This document shows, in pieces, positions 41,901-47,947 of a DNA stretch of 64,000 bases. The stretch's first letter is position 1. Each line of letters begins with the position of its first letter. Where the stretch lies: contig NZ_PVTZ01000008.1 in the NCBI RefSeq assembly GCF_003003125.1, positions 62,001 to 126,000 of the forward strand, in the 5' to 3' direction. The translations under genes were made by a program, and so were the position numbers. The notes under the pieces were generated by a model. The model was given only the letters and a program-made list of their open reading frames with translations, was not told the origin of the DNA and did not search any database. The stretch comes from Laceyella sediminis. GTDB lineage: Bacteria > Bacillota > Bacilli > Thermoactinomycetales > Thermoactinomycetaceae.

Positions 41901-42013
41901 AGTAAGTATTTGAATAATTCCGCATCCACCTCGCCTTGCACTTGCATGACCAAGTCGCAATCATACACCTGATCCTTTGACAAAACCTCTTTGTTTTGCG
42001 TAAAAGGCGACAC
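26915..42013 (-). CDS. Non-ribosomal peptide synthetase, modules 1-4 (C*-A-T, C-A-T-E, C-A-T, C-A-T-E)
   Basis: This first synthetase starts the peptide. Residues 1 to about 400 are a condensation domain without the usual N-terminal SPMQ motif, and the HHxxxDG site is replaced by DLQAIDG, so it cannot be catalytic. Phosphopantetheine serines are Ser955, 1982, 3472 and 4518. Epimerases follow modules 2 and 4 (HHLVVDGVSW near 2163; HHLIVDGVSW in the last domain). C3, after the first epimerase, is D-donor type (HHILMDGW); C2 and C4 are L-donor type. Hand-read codes: A1 DAFFIGAVFK (branched-chain-like), A2 DAGFSGAVDK and A3 DASGLGAVDK (not assigned), A4 DVWHFSLVDK (Ser). The C-terminus carries a docking region (TPSDFSS, then ELDSIAELLEDL) that fits the N-terminus of the next synthetase. 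I start at GTG 42013, 8 nt after AAGGGG; GTG 42022 is the alternative. Confidence 0.95.
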   Translation of the reverse strand: MSPFTQNKEVLSKDQVYDCDLVMQVQGEVDAELFKYLLDALYNEHSVDGRPLTFSEDDLRGQSAEQKASIIQAHRRGEGEATDSVSLQVIVVQDDGGISWLIFRYDLQAIDGKMLNLLIRKAFSAYHQQRLGREPKHLSAFHEQRMEQSLEEAKAYWSERFADYEHKPFFPTIPVDLEEGGLTSPSVTLHLDSEQTDRLSKVAAKLDVPLPTMLHGVWGVLLQKYGNADDVSYLSMKPERFPLARDVRQTIGLCVDATPVRVHGDNPSFAAVVADLHRDLAKGREHGGMHLAQLADWTGLAVESFDHFFVCDLEAEQLRGVQDDLTLIGAERSEQASFKLKVVATKAEDGLSIDFIYDSASYPQTFVQNMAGHVERIIEAVIRNPHVLVSEIDLCTEEEKHIMLSGFNPDPVSYPKHKTVQALFEEQVERHPERIALKYKNQTVTYNELNRQANQLARVLRARGVKRGDKVGLMAKRSPEMVIGVLGIIKAGAVYVPLSPDYPEERIRYMAEDCQMSLLLKQPQAMPEFAYEGEICPLMRDTWIGEDDSNVEDVNTSDDLTYVIYTSGSTGKPKGVLIRHYNLTRTMINCGYIEITEDDTILQLSNFAFDASVFDMFGALLHGAKLVLVPEEVLMDLKQLTQLIKEEEITVSFMTTALLNTLVDWDPHALAGLRKIIFGGEKASLKHVEKAYAVLGDGQLMNAYGPTETSVFTTMYPIKAWSAQKGIPIGKPINHSRVYVLNRHNQLQPIGVAGELCISGDGVGAGYLNRPEQTAQVFVDDPFAPGETMYRTGDLVRWLPDGNLEFLGRMDGQVKIRGHRIELTEIELKLLEHPAVQQTIVTAGKDEDGHSFLSGYVVLDEPCEMADIRRHLATTLPEYMVPTYLVELNALPLTANGKVDKRALPDPRLLDSEPTEELSAPTNETERKLAAIWEDILGIKRIGITDHFFESGGHSLKAMQLIARIRDQFGVEMSFQDAFDYPTIKEMASYIAGANQSHVTMIQRAGEQDYYPVSAAQKRLYALQQWENVGTAYNTPILLEVEGRLDVKALTDALNAFVARHEALRTSFTFVDGELVQQIHPRLEVEMKHVTVSDEAELESLVQGMIQPFDLSQAPLFRAGVFSLSDERHVLVLDMHHIISDGISHSILYRELGALYQKQSLPELPIQYKDYAVWEQSRDAANEEKEQYWLEQFAGEVPVLELPTDYPRPSMQQFDGEVKTFYLPEEVEAQVKQLAKEQKSTLFITLLASYYVLLSKYSGQDDIIVGSPIAGRTQSELEPIFGMFVNTLPLRAHVPSEERFTSFLKRLQAQMLEAYERQDYPFDELVGKLGLQRDLSRNPLFDTMFVLQNMDLSMIQIPGLTFRPYPIQAKKVQFDLALVVTEEERLQFQVEYNTALFKRETVERMIGHVEQVLRQVTANPEISVREISLITEQEKQQVLEVFNRTEAEYPHDQTLPELFEAQVARTPDEPALVFGEIQLTYRELDEQANRLARALRKKGVQPEQFVGILLERSPEMIIALLGVLKAGAAYLPIDPEYPQERIRYMLEDSQAKWLITQQGVDVPAEFTGETIRIEESEWREEEGTPLPIVNTPDHLAYMIYTSGSTGKPKGVMIEHRGVANLQLMAETYGIGPGSRVLQFSSISFDAAVGDIFHTLLNGGALYLIKKEQLLDGTGFVQWLKEQRITSMPFIPPSVLRTLPYLDLPDLTTISTGGEACSPDLVKVWGQGRTFLNAYGPTEGTVDATIGVCSPEAETITIGTPIRNKKAYVLSPEGQLQPIGVPGELCIGGEGLARGYWNRPDLTAEKFVPNPFRPGERMYKTGDLVRWLPTGEIEYLGRIDDQVKIRGHRIEIGEIETMLLEMEQVEEAVVLARNDKGSGAYLCAYIVWKTPGSVKTLRDDLSAILPHYMIPSYFVEMDKIPLTPNGKVDKKALPEPEGRVQTSAEYVAPQTPMETLLAQIWEEVLGVERIGIEDNFFELGGDSIKAIQIAARLHQQKWQLEMKGLFRHPTIRELAPRITSKAETAAEQGVVTGNVPPTPIQQWFAELNSQASHHYNQAMMLHQPEGWDSERVKSTLTRLVAHHDALRMTAAFTDDGLVLTNQGLEADGFTLSEYDFTGVADVRAAIEQEANRLQQSIDLEQGPLVKVGLFHTADGDYLLLVIHHLVVDGVSWRILLEDFTTLYEQADASLPLKTSSFQAWARKLREYAVSPQLMAEIPHWKRVETAQVQALPKDREPATEIYMKDRDAVRVHLSDTETAALLTQAHRAYHTEANDLLIAGLSMALKKWTGQDKVALYLEGHGREELFKEIDLTRTVGWFTSLYPVVLDMAADEMGRIVPTVKETLRQVPNKGVGYGVLRYLTPAEMTSDLSFSCKPEISFNYLGQFDQGGLDPSSMPTGEWFSPETPVDVAIEINGWVAEGQLTLECSYDRTAFTEQTIHQLMDEVKRSLHALVEHCLAQPESLRTPSDFSIGSCPLEDLELVRNIVAEAEIQDLYHLSPMQEGILFHALKDKESEAYFDQITFRMEGVLDPERLKKSLDSLIQKYDVFRTVFIYDKVKKPIQVVLKHKEATFRYEDIRHLAPAEQTAHMEAFKRQDRLKGFDLTRDVMIRFALFQTGERHYQLVFSSHHILMDGWCFGLIVEDWLNFYIDAQQTESAAPYSEYIRWLERQDDQQATAYWKEYLHGYEQAVSIPQDTLDGRRGSEPKAELDFRLDKELTERLTRTAARQRVTLNTMFQAIWGVLLQRYNDTDDVVFGAVISGRPTEIPDVEKMVGLFINTIPVRVQGQRDTSFTDLLAKMQENALTSERYGYKSLAEIQAGTDLSGALFNHILVFENYPLDQDLFSKRADELGFTITGLDVFEQENFELSVTIYPGEQLHLKVQYDQALYSQDKIEQLFTHLQTVMEQVVTAPEMKLAEIEIVSEAERTQLLTAFNRTERPYPQDKTLHELFAEQVARTPDHPAVVFEDVSLTYRELHQRSNQLARALRDKGVTRDQFVGMMTERTPDMIVGLLAVLKAGGAYVPIDPDYPQERIAFMLQDSQARLLLTHSHIQVPAEFAGEVIRLDEPSWYERDASELEQINQPTDLAYMIYTSGSTGKPKGVMIEHLGVCNLSAMADLYQITEGSRVLQFASISFDASVSEIFPALLTGATLYLVRKEQLVPDRFVQWLKEEKINFLGLSPSALQTFPYAELPDLRTILTGGEAVTSDLVKRWGQGRTFINAYGPTEVTVDATLGYCRAEDDKPTIGTPFPNKKVYILNRHNQLQPIGVPGELCVGGVGLARGYWGREDLTAEKFVPNPFNPEEKMYKTGDLARWLPNGEIEYLGRIDDQVKIRGHRVELGEVVERLLQLDGVREATVVPYLDHQGYAYLCAYTVLAEGMTVAQVREQLAAQLPNYMVPTQFVEMDALPLNANGKVDRKALPKPDSQSKTQREYVPPADELEHKLAEICQQLMGLERVGMNDNFFELGGHSLLAMSLVSQVHKVLNIEIPLNVIFTSTTLKELAQYLRDADKGTYEAIVPAGEREAYPVTSSQRRMFAIDSLGNAGTGYNLTATLMIEGELDPERLRAAWNQLVERHEPLRTSFHLSDGELVQQIHPSVTCDIELMEVEEAKVDAFIGEFVQPFELHQAPLARVALARLTETKHLFIVDMHHIITDGLSVGILFDELAQLLQGKSLPELKFQYKDYAVWQKSFAASETYQKQEAFWLDAFKGELPTLSLPTDFVRPPVKQFDGDLIRFELDEDLTAGLKRVAMENGATMYMTLLAAYNVLLSKYSGQDDIVVGSAIAGRNHPDVQSIFGLFVNTLVLRNHPQPQQSFTQFLQAVKERTLQCFDHADYPLEDLIDKLQLRRDMSRNPLFDTMFNYEGDDALSAEVPGLKLSHYALQEKVAAQFDLTWTVYEDDDRLRFALSYATSLFKKETAERMVSHFIHLLQQVVSRPDSTLDDMALITEAETQQILHVFNNTRVEYPPAKPLPTLFEEQVARTPDRIAIEFGDGKWTYAEVNARANHLARMLRAKGVGPNQIVGLLAERSLEMMIGILGILKAGAAYMPISPEFPEERIAYMLDNSEARLILSLSKFRGLAGSFDAEVLYLDEIALEQGEADNLPATATVRDLAYVIYTSGSTGKPKGVMIEHYTAYNRIEWMARQYEFGPEDVILQKTPIVFDVSVWELFLWFFVGARVHLLEPGGEKAPELMINTIERYGITTMHFVPSMFHLFLEHLHESNLPRLSSLRRVFTSGEALLPNHAARFRDTMYRVNGTRLYNLYGPTEATVDVSYYDCPTDHDPDVIPIGKPIANVQLLVLDERNRLQPIGVPGELCLSGTCLARGYLNREDLTREKFVPNPYLPGELMYKTGDLARWMSDGNIEYLGRMDHQVKIRGYRIELDEVTGQLMKHPAVKDGAVIARHDAQGQAYLCAYLVSEADWDVAELRKHMGQGLPDYMIPAYFVELPELPLNANGKLDRKALPEPTEYVVSGAEYAAPTNEVEALLAEVWQQVLQIGRIGIHDNFFELGGDSIKAIQIAARLAQHQLRLNIKDIFQYETISALAPFIERNQLVIDQGPVTGEVPLTPIQRDFLTLHAEAPHHFNQAMLLTRRGGWDEEMVRTVFAKIVEHHDALRHVFTQTDGQWVQTGREPEADAFTLELFDLAGEPDVAARIEREADRLHASLNIEAGPLIRLGLFKAPEADHLLIVIHHLIVDGVSWRILVEDLEAGYRQALTNQPIKFPDKTHSYQAWSRMLREYANSKALLKEIPYWQELESQQVAPLPREGAQDATQVYGDQDTVVVRLPESVTKQLLTDAHQAYRTEINDLLLAALGLALKDWTGEERFAVYLEGHGREEIIEDIDLTRTVGWFTSIYPVVVDVSGGDLAESIKQVKEHLRKIPNKGVGYGILQHLTAPEHKQDLAFSLSPDILFNYLGQFDSDEEEGEVVISDLPTGQAVGASMPNRYLLEVNELIVKGQLEIHLTYHTHLHRKETMEALGERYRQYLIDLVDHCLSQQEPNYTPSDFSSDDLTYDELDSIAELLEDL

Positions 42014-42022
42014 TTTTTCCAC

Positions 42023-43390
42023 CCCTTAACTTTTTATCCTCTCTGTGGTACCTACAGCCGCGCCAATAGATGCGGCGATCAGATTGGATTCTTCTTAAAG
42101 GCATTCCAATGCATCATCATGTCTATGTAGTGGTGCATCACCTCCAACACATGATCTTCGTAACAACTGGCAGTGTCTCGCGCACATACATGGTTAGGAA
42201 CAACCATCCTCCCCACCGCCAAAAAGCATCGTCAAACAGGTTGCAATCCTTCCGGTTGAGAACGTATCAATCGCTCACCCCCGATCAGAGCAAACCTGCA
42301 CCATGCACATTTATATGCCTTTTACGAATAAATCCAATCTTCCGTATTCTAATTTCCTATTAAAACACTAAAAACAAATGCCGCTCTAAGTTCGATGAGC
42401 GCCCAACCATATGTACCATTCAATCTTTTCGTAGCCCCCCAAGCTCAGACTCGGCAAAGAAAAGTTGGCCTGGGATACGATCTTCCTATTTACCAATATT
42501 AAATCAGGCTGACAGTGATCATCAAAAATAGAAAACCATTTCTTTCAACATTTCCGTTCCTCATCCCACCTTTCCCATACCAAACAAAAACAATTATTCC
42601 CTAATTCCACGTTTTTGGGTATGCCTGTAAGTCCAGTGAAATAGGAAACCATCACCTCTGCTAAGCAGCTGAGACGTTATGAGCATAAATTCATGCAGTT
42701 ATGTTATAAATTACATATACAATCTTTACTACATTCGATACCATTAATTTAAATATATAAATTTCCATTCGTCAACAACTTACCAGACAATTAATAAGAA
42801 ATATTGTTTTTTTACATATAAATTTCTTCTCGAACTACACTTCTTTAAAAAATCTAGTCATACCAGACTCAACAGCTATTATATGCCACCATCCCATCCT
42901 TAATAAACCATAAAATTTATGAATGACCAATGTTCATTTATTAAAAAATGCAAGGGAACAACTATGAAGTGGACGCACAATTTATTAAAAAAGGAGATTT
43001 TTGTTGTTTTTTAAATTGTTATTATATATGATATTTGGTGTGAAGCGGTATTTTTTAAATAAACGGATTCTATATAGACTATGTATATTATCACTCTCAT
43101 CTAGTAGATAAACATATTCCGCCACAAGCGTGTTGATCTGCCTGAAGTGGATTTTGCCTATCGCTTGACTGGGAACATGTATTGATACATCACGATGGTT
43201 TTCTACTCCTATTCAACGAAGGGATGCCCGAGGAAAAGAAACGGTGCGGACAGGACGAGATTCACCCCTCTTCTCCCACAAGGACTATTTGGCTTTTCAA
43301 CACGCCCGATTCCGCTGGAAAATCTTGCGTTTCACATTTTGGCGGATTTTGGTCATGTGGCTCAACTTCTTTTGTAAAAGTGAGGTCTAA
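42023..43390. other. 1.37-kb AT-rich region between the divergent synthetase and MFS genes
   Basis: There is no convincing gene on either strand. The part from about 42580 to 43110 is very AT-rich and must hold the divergent promoters. I looked for an MbtH-like gene, a phosphopantetheinyl transferase, a thioesterase and Fur boxes and found none. A small inverted repeat GCCGC/GCGGC lies at 42057-42076, about 45 bp before the synthetase start. The last 250 bp are more GC-rich than the middle and could be decayed coding sequence, but no frame is recognisable. Confidence 0.6.
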
Positions 43391-44662
43391 ATGATGAATG
43401 AATCCTTATCGAAAGAAATGAGTGTCACACAAGAGAAACCGTCACCCACTCCTCTTTTAAAAAATCGTTCTTTTTTGATGTTGATCATTTCCATTATCTT
43501 TAGTAGCTTGGCCACTTCCACCTATCTGATGATTGAAACTTGGTATGTTTCCAAACATTTGCAAATGCCTTCGATGATTGGTTACGTGTTGATGGCAACA
43601 GCGATCCCGCGCTTGTTGCTGATGAGTGTGGGGGGCGTGGTGGCCGACCGCTTCAGACGGTCCCTTATCATGTTTTACTCTGATTTCTTTAGGTTTGTGC
43701 TATTGTTGGCCATGACATTTCTATTTCTTTCTGATCAATTGACCTTCACCATCTTGATCATTTTCGCCCTGTTGTTCGGAGTTTTGGAATCATTCTACTG
43801 GCCCGCGGCCTCCTCCATCATTCCGACCATCGTTCCCGATTCGCAATTGGGCGCGGCCAACAGCTACAACTTCACTATCCAGCAAGTCGGCGTGCTCGTC
43901 GGCCCTGTCATCGCCGGGATGTCCCTCACTTGGGGCTCATATGATTGGTCTTTTGGCCTCATCAGCGTCATGCTGTTGCTCGGGTCCGTGTTCTTGCTGG
44001 GCGTCCGCGACCAACCACTGCAATCGGAGCCTGACGAAGTATCAGAGGAAAAACAGTCGATGCTAGCAGAAATCAAGGAAGGGTTCCTTTACATAAAAGA
44101 GGATCGGTTCAAGTTTTCCATTCTGCTCACAAACGCCATTTCTGTCTTTTTCTTGGTCGGTCCCTTGTCTATCGCTATTCCCACGTTTGTGACGGAAACA
44201 CTAAACGGAACCGCGATGGATTTCACCTACCTTGAAATTTCTTTGACCGCCGGGTCCTTGATCGGCGCAATCGTCATCGGCATGATCAATATCACTAAAC
44301 AACGGGCCATGTGGTCCTATATCTTTATGCTCTTCTTCTGCTTCAGCATGATGGGGCTTGGTTTTGCCAAAGAACTGATTCCGGCCATTATCGCCCTGCT
44401 ATTCACGGGGATCTTTTCCTCTTTTGCCAACACAACCATGGTCACCGCATTGCAATCGATCATTGACATGGACAAAATGGGTAGAGTAATGAGCTTGTTC
44501 ACCATGGCTTCAACCGGATTGGTTCCTATCTCCCAGGGCTTCATCCCGATGATATTGAACAAGGGTGTCTCGCTGTCCCATTTGCTGATCGCCGGTAGTT
44601 CCATCACTTGCGTTTTTCTGATCAGTGTGTTGCTATTGGTCAAAACGATCCGTTCTCAATAA
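43391..44662 (+). CDS. MFS efflux transporter
   Basis: This 12-helix major facilitator protein of normal length (423 aa) has the loop 2-3 motif in the form GGVVADRFRRS and a charged central loop (about residues 200-230, rich in Glu). The style is that of drug/macrolide or siderophore exporters of the EntS group. A GAGG box lies 5-8 nt before the two adjacent ATG codons (43391 and 43394). It is transcribed away from the synthetase operon and shares its upstream region, so export of the peptide is a fair guess. The alternative is a partner of the iron operon downstream. Confidence 0.86.
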   Translation: MMNESLSKEMSVTQEKPSPTPLLKNRSFLMLIISIIFSSLATSTYLMIETWYVSKHLQMPSMIGYVLMATAIPRLLLMSVGGVVADRFRRSLIMFYSDFFRFVLLLAMTFLFLSDQLTFTILIIFALLFGVLESFYWPAASSIIPTIVPDSQLGAANSYNFTIQQVGVLVGPVIAGMSLTWGSYDWSFGLISVMLLLGSVFLLGVRDQPLQSEPDEVSEEKQSMLAEIKEGFLYIKEDRFKFSILLTNAISVFFLVGPLSIAIPTFVTETLNGTAMDFTYLEISLTAGSLIGAIVIGMINITKQRAMWSYIFMLFFCFSMMGLGFAKELIPAIIALLFTGIFSSFANTTMVTALQSIIDMDKMGRVMSLFTMASTGLVPISQGFIPMILNKGVSLSHLLIAGSSITCVFLISVLLLVKTIRSQ

Positions 44663-44694
44663 TCCTTCGCTCGAAGCGATTTCGACACAACAAC

Positions 44695-44736
44695 AAAAGG
44701 GCAAAGTTGGAAGATACACCCAACTCGCCCTTTTTT
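44695..44736 (+). terminator. Intrinsic terminator of the MFS gene
   Basis: AAAAGGGC (44695-44702) pairs with GCCC-TTTT (44727-44734), extended by an inner stem GTTGG/CCAAC, and is followed by a T run. Confidence 0.85.
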
Positions 44737-44838
44737 CCATTCTCATCTTTTATATCCTGCCACTTTACCCATAGCCAATTAGCCCGTTTCCCACGCTTGC
44801 TTTTCATGCGTAGGAGTCGGTTAGCCAATTAGGTATCA

Positions 44839-45843
44839 TCAGGCATCGACAAACTTATCGTGATGGGTGGAATATAAATCAGCCAATGGGGATTCCGGTT
44901 GCAAATGTTTCTTTGCGCTGTTCACAGCGACCGGCCCTTCTGTGAAACCTCCCGTGATGAGCTTCAATTTGTTGGGATAGGTCACTGCGTCCCCGGCCGC
45001 AAAAATACCTGGAATATTCGTTTCCATCGCATTGTTCACTACAAAATGCCCGTCTTTCATCTCCAGTCCCCAATCGTTGATTCCGCCCAAATCTCCTCTG
45101 ATTCCGTGATTCACGATCAATTCATCAATCTCCAGCTCGCGCGTTTCTCCTGTTTCCAAGTGTTCAATCGTCACTTTTTGAATGTGATCAGACTCCCCAT
45201 GCAATGCTTTCAGAGCATATGGGGTCAACGTGACTGCCGCTTCGCTCATATGGGTGACATGCTGTTCATGGCCCCGGAATTCATCTCTGCGGTGAATAAC
45301 CGTCACCTTTTTGGCGATCGGCAACAATTCATTAGCCCAATCCACCGCCGCGTTTCCGCCTCCCGAAATGAGAACGTGCTTCCCTTTAAACTTGTCCAAT
45401 TCGCCCACCGAATAGTGCAAATTGCCGCTTTCATAACGTTCCGCGCCTTCTATGTCCAGTTTGATCGGTTCAAAAATGCCGTGACCCACTGTCAGGATAA
45501 TGGTTCGTGTATGGTGGATGTCTCCTTGGGTGCTGGTCAATAGAAAGGTTCCGTCTTCCAACCGTTCCAGTCCGGAAATGCGCTGTCCGCAAATGATTGT
45601 CGGTGCAAAAGTTTGCGCCTGCTCCTTGAGTCGCTCGACGAGGTCAGCACCAGTGATTGCCGGGATGCCGCCGATATCTCTGATGGTTTTCTCTGGAAAA
45701 AACATGGAGACTTTGCCGCCGAGTTCCGGCCCGGATTCAATCAATTTGGTTTTCATTTCTCGCATGCCGCTGTAAAATGCGCTAAACAGCCCTACCGGCC
45801 CTCCCCCTATGATCGTGACATCGTACAGGCCATCTTTTTTCAT
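44839..45843 (-). CDS. Ferredoxin/flavodoxin-NADP+ reductase, thioredoxin-reductase-like (YumC type)
   Basis: This flavoprotein has an FAD-binding GGGPVG (13-18), a second dinucleotide site ISGGGNAAVDWA, and the FAAGDAV motif near the C-terminus. It lacks the redox-active CxxC of true thioredoxin reductases, and at 334 aa it matches the YumC-type ferredoxin-NADP+ reductases of Bacilli. GGAGGAGAGG lies before the ATG. It is the last gene of the iron-uptake operon, 20 bp after the second permease, which suggests it supplies electrons (through ferredoxin or flavodoxin) to reduce ferric siderophore inside the cell. The electron acceptor is an inference. Confidence 0.9.
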   Translation of the reverse strand: MKKDGLYDVTIIGGGPVGLFSAFYSGMREMKTKLIESGPELGGKVSMFFPEKTIRDIGGIPAITGADLVERLKEQAQTFAPTIICGQRISGLERLEDGTFLLTSTQGDIHHTRTIILTVGHGIFEPIKLDIEGAERYESGNLHYSVGELDKFKGKHVLISGGGNAAVDWANELLPIAKKVTVIHRRDEFRGHEQHVTHMSEAAVTLTPYALKALHGESDHIQKVTIEHLETGETRELEIDELIVNHGIRGDLGGINDWGLEMKDGHFVVNNAMETNIPGIFAAGDAVTYPNKLKLITGGFTEGPVAVNSAKKHLQPESPLADLYSTHHDKFVDA

Positions 45844-45863
45844 GTGCCTCTCCTCCAGCTGAA

Positions 45864-46871
45864 CTATTTTTTAGCCATTAAGTACATAAAATAGGGCGCA
45901 CCGATGATACTTACAACAATACCAGCGGGAATGCCGATGGGATCCGTCATGGCCCTGCCGATCGTGTCAGCGGCAAGGAGCAATATCGCACCAAGCAAAG
46001 CCGCGATGGGAAGAGCTCCCTGGAGGCGAGGCCCAACCAGCGACCTAGCGATATGCGGAGCCATCAGACCGACAAAAGCGATCCCTCCGCTGACCGCCAC
46101 AGATGCTGACGAAAGGGCCACCGCGATCAAAATGAGCAAGCGTCTTTCCCGCTCCACATGAACACCTAACCCGATGGACACATGCTCATGCAAATGCAAT
46201 GTATTCAAAACATGGGACTTCGCCCATGCAATAGGGAGCAAAACAAGAATCCATGGTAACAACGCCAACACAAATGTCCAATCGTCTCCCCAGATCCGGC
46301 CCGCCATCCAATTGGCGAAGAAAGAGGCCTCTTCCTGTCCCAACCGGGAAGTCAACGTGATGATCCCGCCGTTTAGGGCAGCCGCCATCCCTACACCAAT
46401 AAGCACCAGCCGAGTCGGGTCAACTCCCTCTCCTTTTTTATGGGCCATGGTGTAAATGAAGATAGCCGTAATAATGCCACCCAGCAACGCAAACAGCGGG
46501 AGAATATAGACATAAGTGGATGACTCTACGGTAAAGAACATCACATAGACCACCACCATGAATCCAGCTCCCGCATTAATCCCCAACACACCTGGATCTG
46601 ACAGCGGATTTTTGGTGATGCTTTGTAAAATCGAACCAGAAACGGCCAGACCCATTCCTGCCAAAACCGTGATCACTATTCTCGGCAACCGAAAGCCGTA
46701 TAAAATCAACTCTTCTTTTTCTGTGCCCCGCCCCAATAAGGTTCGCGCCAATTGCTCGGGAGACAGTGACACAAACCCCGTCACCACACTCACCACAATC
46801 AGTGCCAACAGAAACAATAGAGCAATGATGACTGCAAGCCGAACTCTTGCGTGCTGTTGCGCATGGATCAT
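45864..46871 (-). CDS. Iron-siderophore ABC permease (FecCD family), second subunit
   Basis: This integral membrane permease of about nine to ten helices has the FecCD hallmarks GLAVSGSILQSITKNPLSDPGVLGINAGA and GLMAPHIARSLVG. It would pair with the preceding permease to form the channel. I start at ATG 46871, 8 nt after GGAGG; the GTG at 46877 overlaps the previous stop but is too close to the ribosome binding site. Confidence 0.93.
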   Translation of the reverse strand: MIHAQQHARVRLAVIIALLFLLALIVVSVVTGFVSLSPEQLARTLLGRGTEKEELILYGFRLPRIVITVLAGMGLAVSGSILQSITKNPLSDPGVLGINAGAGFMVVVYVMFFTVESSTYVYILPLFALLGGIITAIFIYTMAHKKGEGVDPTRLVLIGVGMAAALNGGIITLTSRLGQEEASFFANWMAGRIWGDDWTFVLALLPWILVLLPIAWAKSHVLNTLHLHEHVSIGLGVHVERERRLLILIAVALSSASVAVSGGIAFVGLMAPHIARSLVGPRLQGALPIAALLGAILLLAADTIGRAMTDPIGIPAGIVVSIIGAPYFMYLMAKK

Positions 46872-46873
46872 GT

Positions 46874-47947
46874 TCACTTCCTCCCTCCTCTTCGCGCGAG
46901 ATAAAGAAAGAAAGGCACGCCAACCATGGAAACGATGGCTCCTACTGGAGTCTCATATGGTGCATTGACCAGTCTCGCCGCCGTATCGGCTAGCACCATC
47001 AACACACCCCCAAAGATGGCCGAACAGGGGATAATCCACCGGTAATCTGTCCCCACCAAAAAGCGGACCATATGAGGCACCATCAAACCGACAAAAGCAA
47101 TGGCCCCGGCGATGGAAACGGCTGCCCCGGCCAGGATGAGCACGACACACATAAGGACAGTTTTCGTCAATAACGTGCGCTGTCCTAACCCTTTGGCTAT
47201 TTCTTCACCAAAGCTTAACACCGTCAACCCTTTTGAAAACATGATGGCGATCACGATGCCGACGCCGACGACGGGCAACAGCCATCTCAGTTGAACCCAG
47301 TTTGTCCCTGACACCCCTCCGGCCGTCCAGAAAGTGAGTTCTTGGGACAGCTTGTAATAGAGTGCAATGCCTTCCGCAATCGCTGACAATAAAGCTGTAA
47401 CGGCAGCCCCCGCCAATGTGATACGAAGGGGCGTTAAGCCCCCTCGTTTCAAAGAACCCAAGCCAAACACCATCGCAGCCCCGATCCCGGCACCGATAAA
47501 GGAAACGATCATGACCGATAAATAGGTGGCACTCGGGTAAAAAGCAAAGACACACGCTAGGGCCAGACTGGCACCGGCGTTTAAACCGAGCAAACCGGAG
47601 TCGGCGAGAGGATTCCTGGTCATACCCTGCATGATGGAGCCGCTGACCGCCAAGGCCGCCCCCACGGCCGCTGCTGCCAGCTCGCGAGGCAACCTGAGGC
47701 TGACAATGATTTGATCCGCCTCTCTCGTTGAATCATAGTCAAATATCGATCGCCACACAGTGAAAAAGTCAATGTCAGCCGCCCCGACCGAAATGGCAAA
47801 CGCCATGCTGAGCATGAGGAGAACGATGCCAGACCCAAGGACTGTAACCCCGATGACCGGTCGGGAAAAAGCGGCGTCTCCTGCTTGCATCCGTTTGTTT
47901 TTGCTAAACATCATGGGCATGTATCCTTTATCAGACTTTGAAGTCAT
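46874..47947 (-). CDS. Iron-siderophore ABC permease (FecCD family), first subunit
   Basis: This FecCD permease has ALAVSGSIMQGMTRNPLADSGLLGLNAGA and GLMVPHMVRFLVG, the same landmarks as its partner. The first 30 residues form a soluble basic tail before helix 1. The frame overlaps the binding-protein stop by 4 bp (ATGA), suggesting coupling; an internal ATG at 47920 with AAAGG before it is an alternative start. The C-terminus ends in basic ARRGGRK. Confidence 0.92.
   Translation of the reverse strand: MTSKSDKGYMPMMFSKNKRMQAGDAAFSRPVIGVTVLGSGIVLLMLSMAFAISVGAADIDFFTVWRSIFDYDSTREADQIIVSLRLPRELAAAAVGAALAVSGSIMQGMTRNPLADSGLLGLNAGASLALACVFAFYPSATYLSVMIVSFIGAGIGAAMVFGLGSLKRGGLTPLRITLAGAAVTALLSAIAEGIALYYKLSQELTFWTAGGVSGTNWVQLRWLLPVVGVGIVIAIMFSKGLTVLSFGEEIAKGLGQRTLLTKTVLMCVVLILAGAAVSIAGAIAFVGLMVPHMVRFLVGTDYRWIIPCSAIFGGVLMVLADTAARLVNAPYETPVGAIVSMVGVPFFLYLARRGGRK

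Noticed and set aside
13100-42000. Many long open frames on the plus strand opposite the synthetases (for example 19154-20308 and 29942-31420)
   Set aside because: They are shadows of the minus-strand coding sequence; they repeat in each module at the same place relative to the A and C motifs and lack ribosome binding sites.
42070-42363. 97-codon plus-strand frame upstream of the synthetase, considered as an MbtH-like or regulator gene
   Set aside because: No MbtH landmarks (paired conserved Trp), odd composition, no ribosome binding site, and it lies in the synthetase leader region.
43182-43394. Short plus-strand frames just before the MFS gene, considered as a transposase remnant
   Set aside because: No DDE, HTH or inverted-repeat features; similarity to any known protein could not be supported.
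44760-44835. Imperfect inverted and direct repeat (AGCCAATTAG twice) after the reductase gene, considered as its terminator
   Set aside because: Stem has several mismatches and there is no T run; left unassigned.
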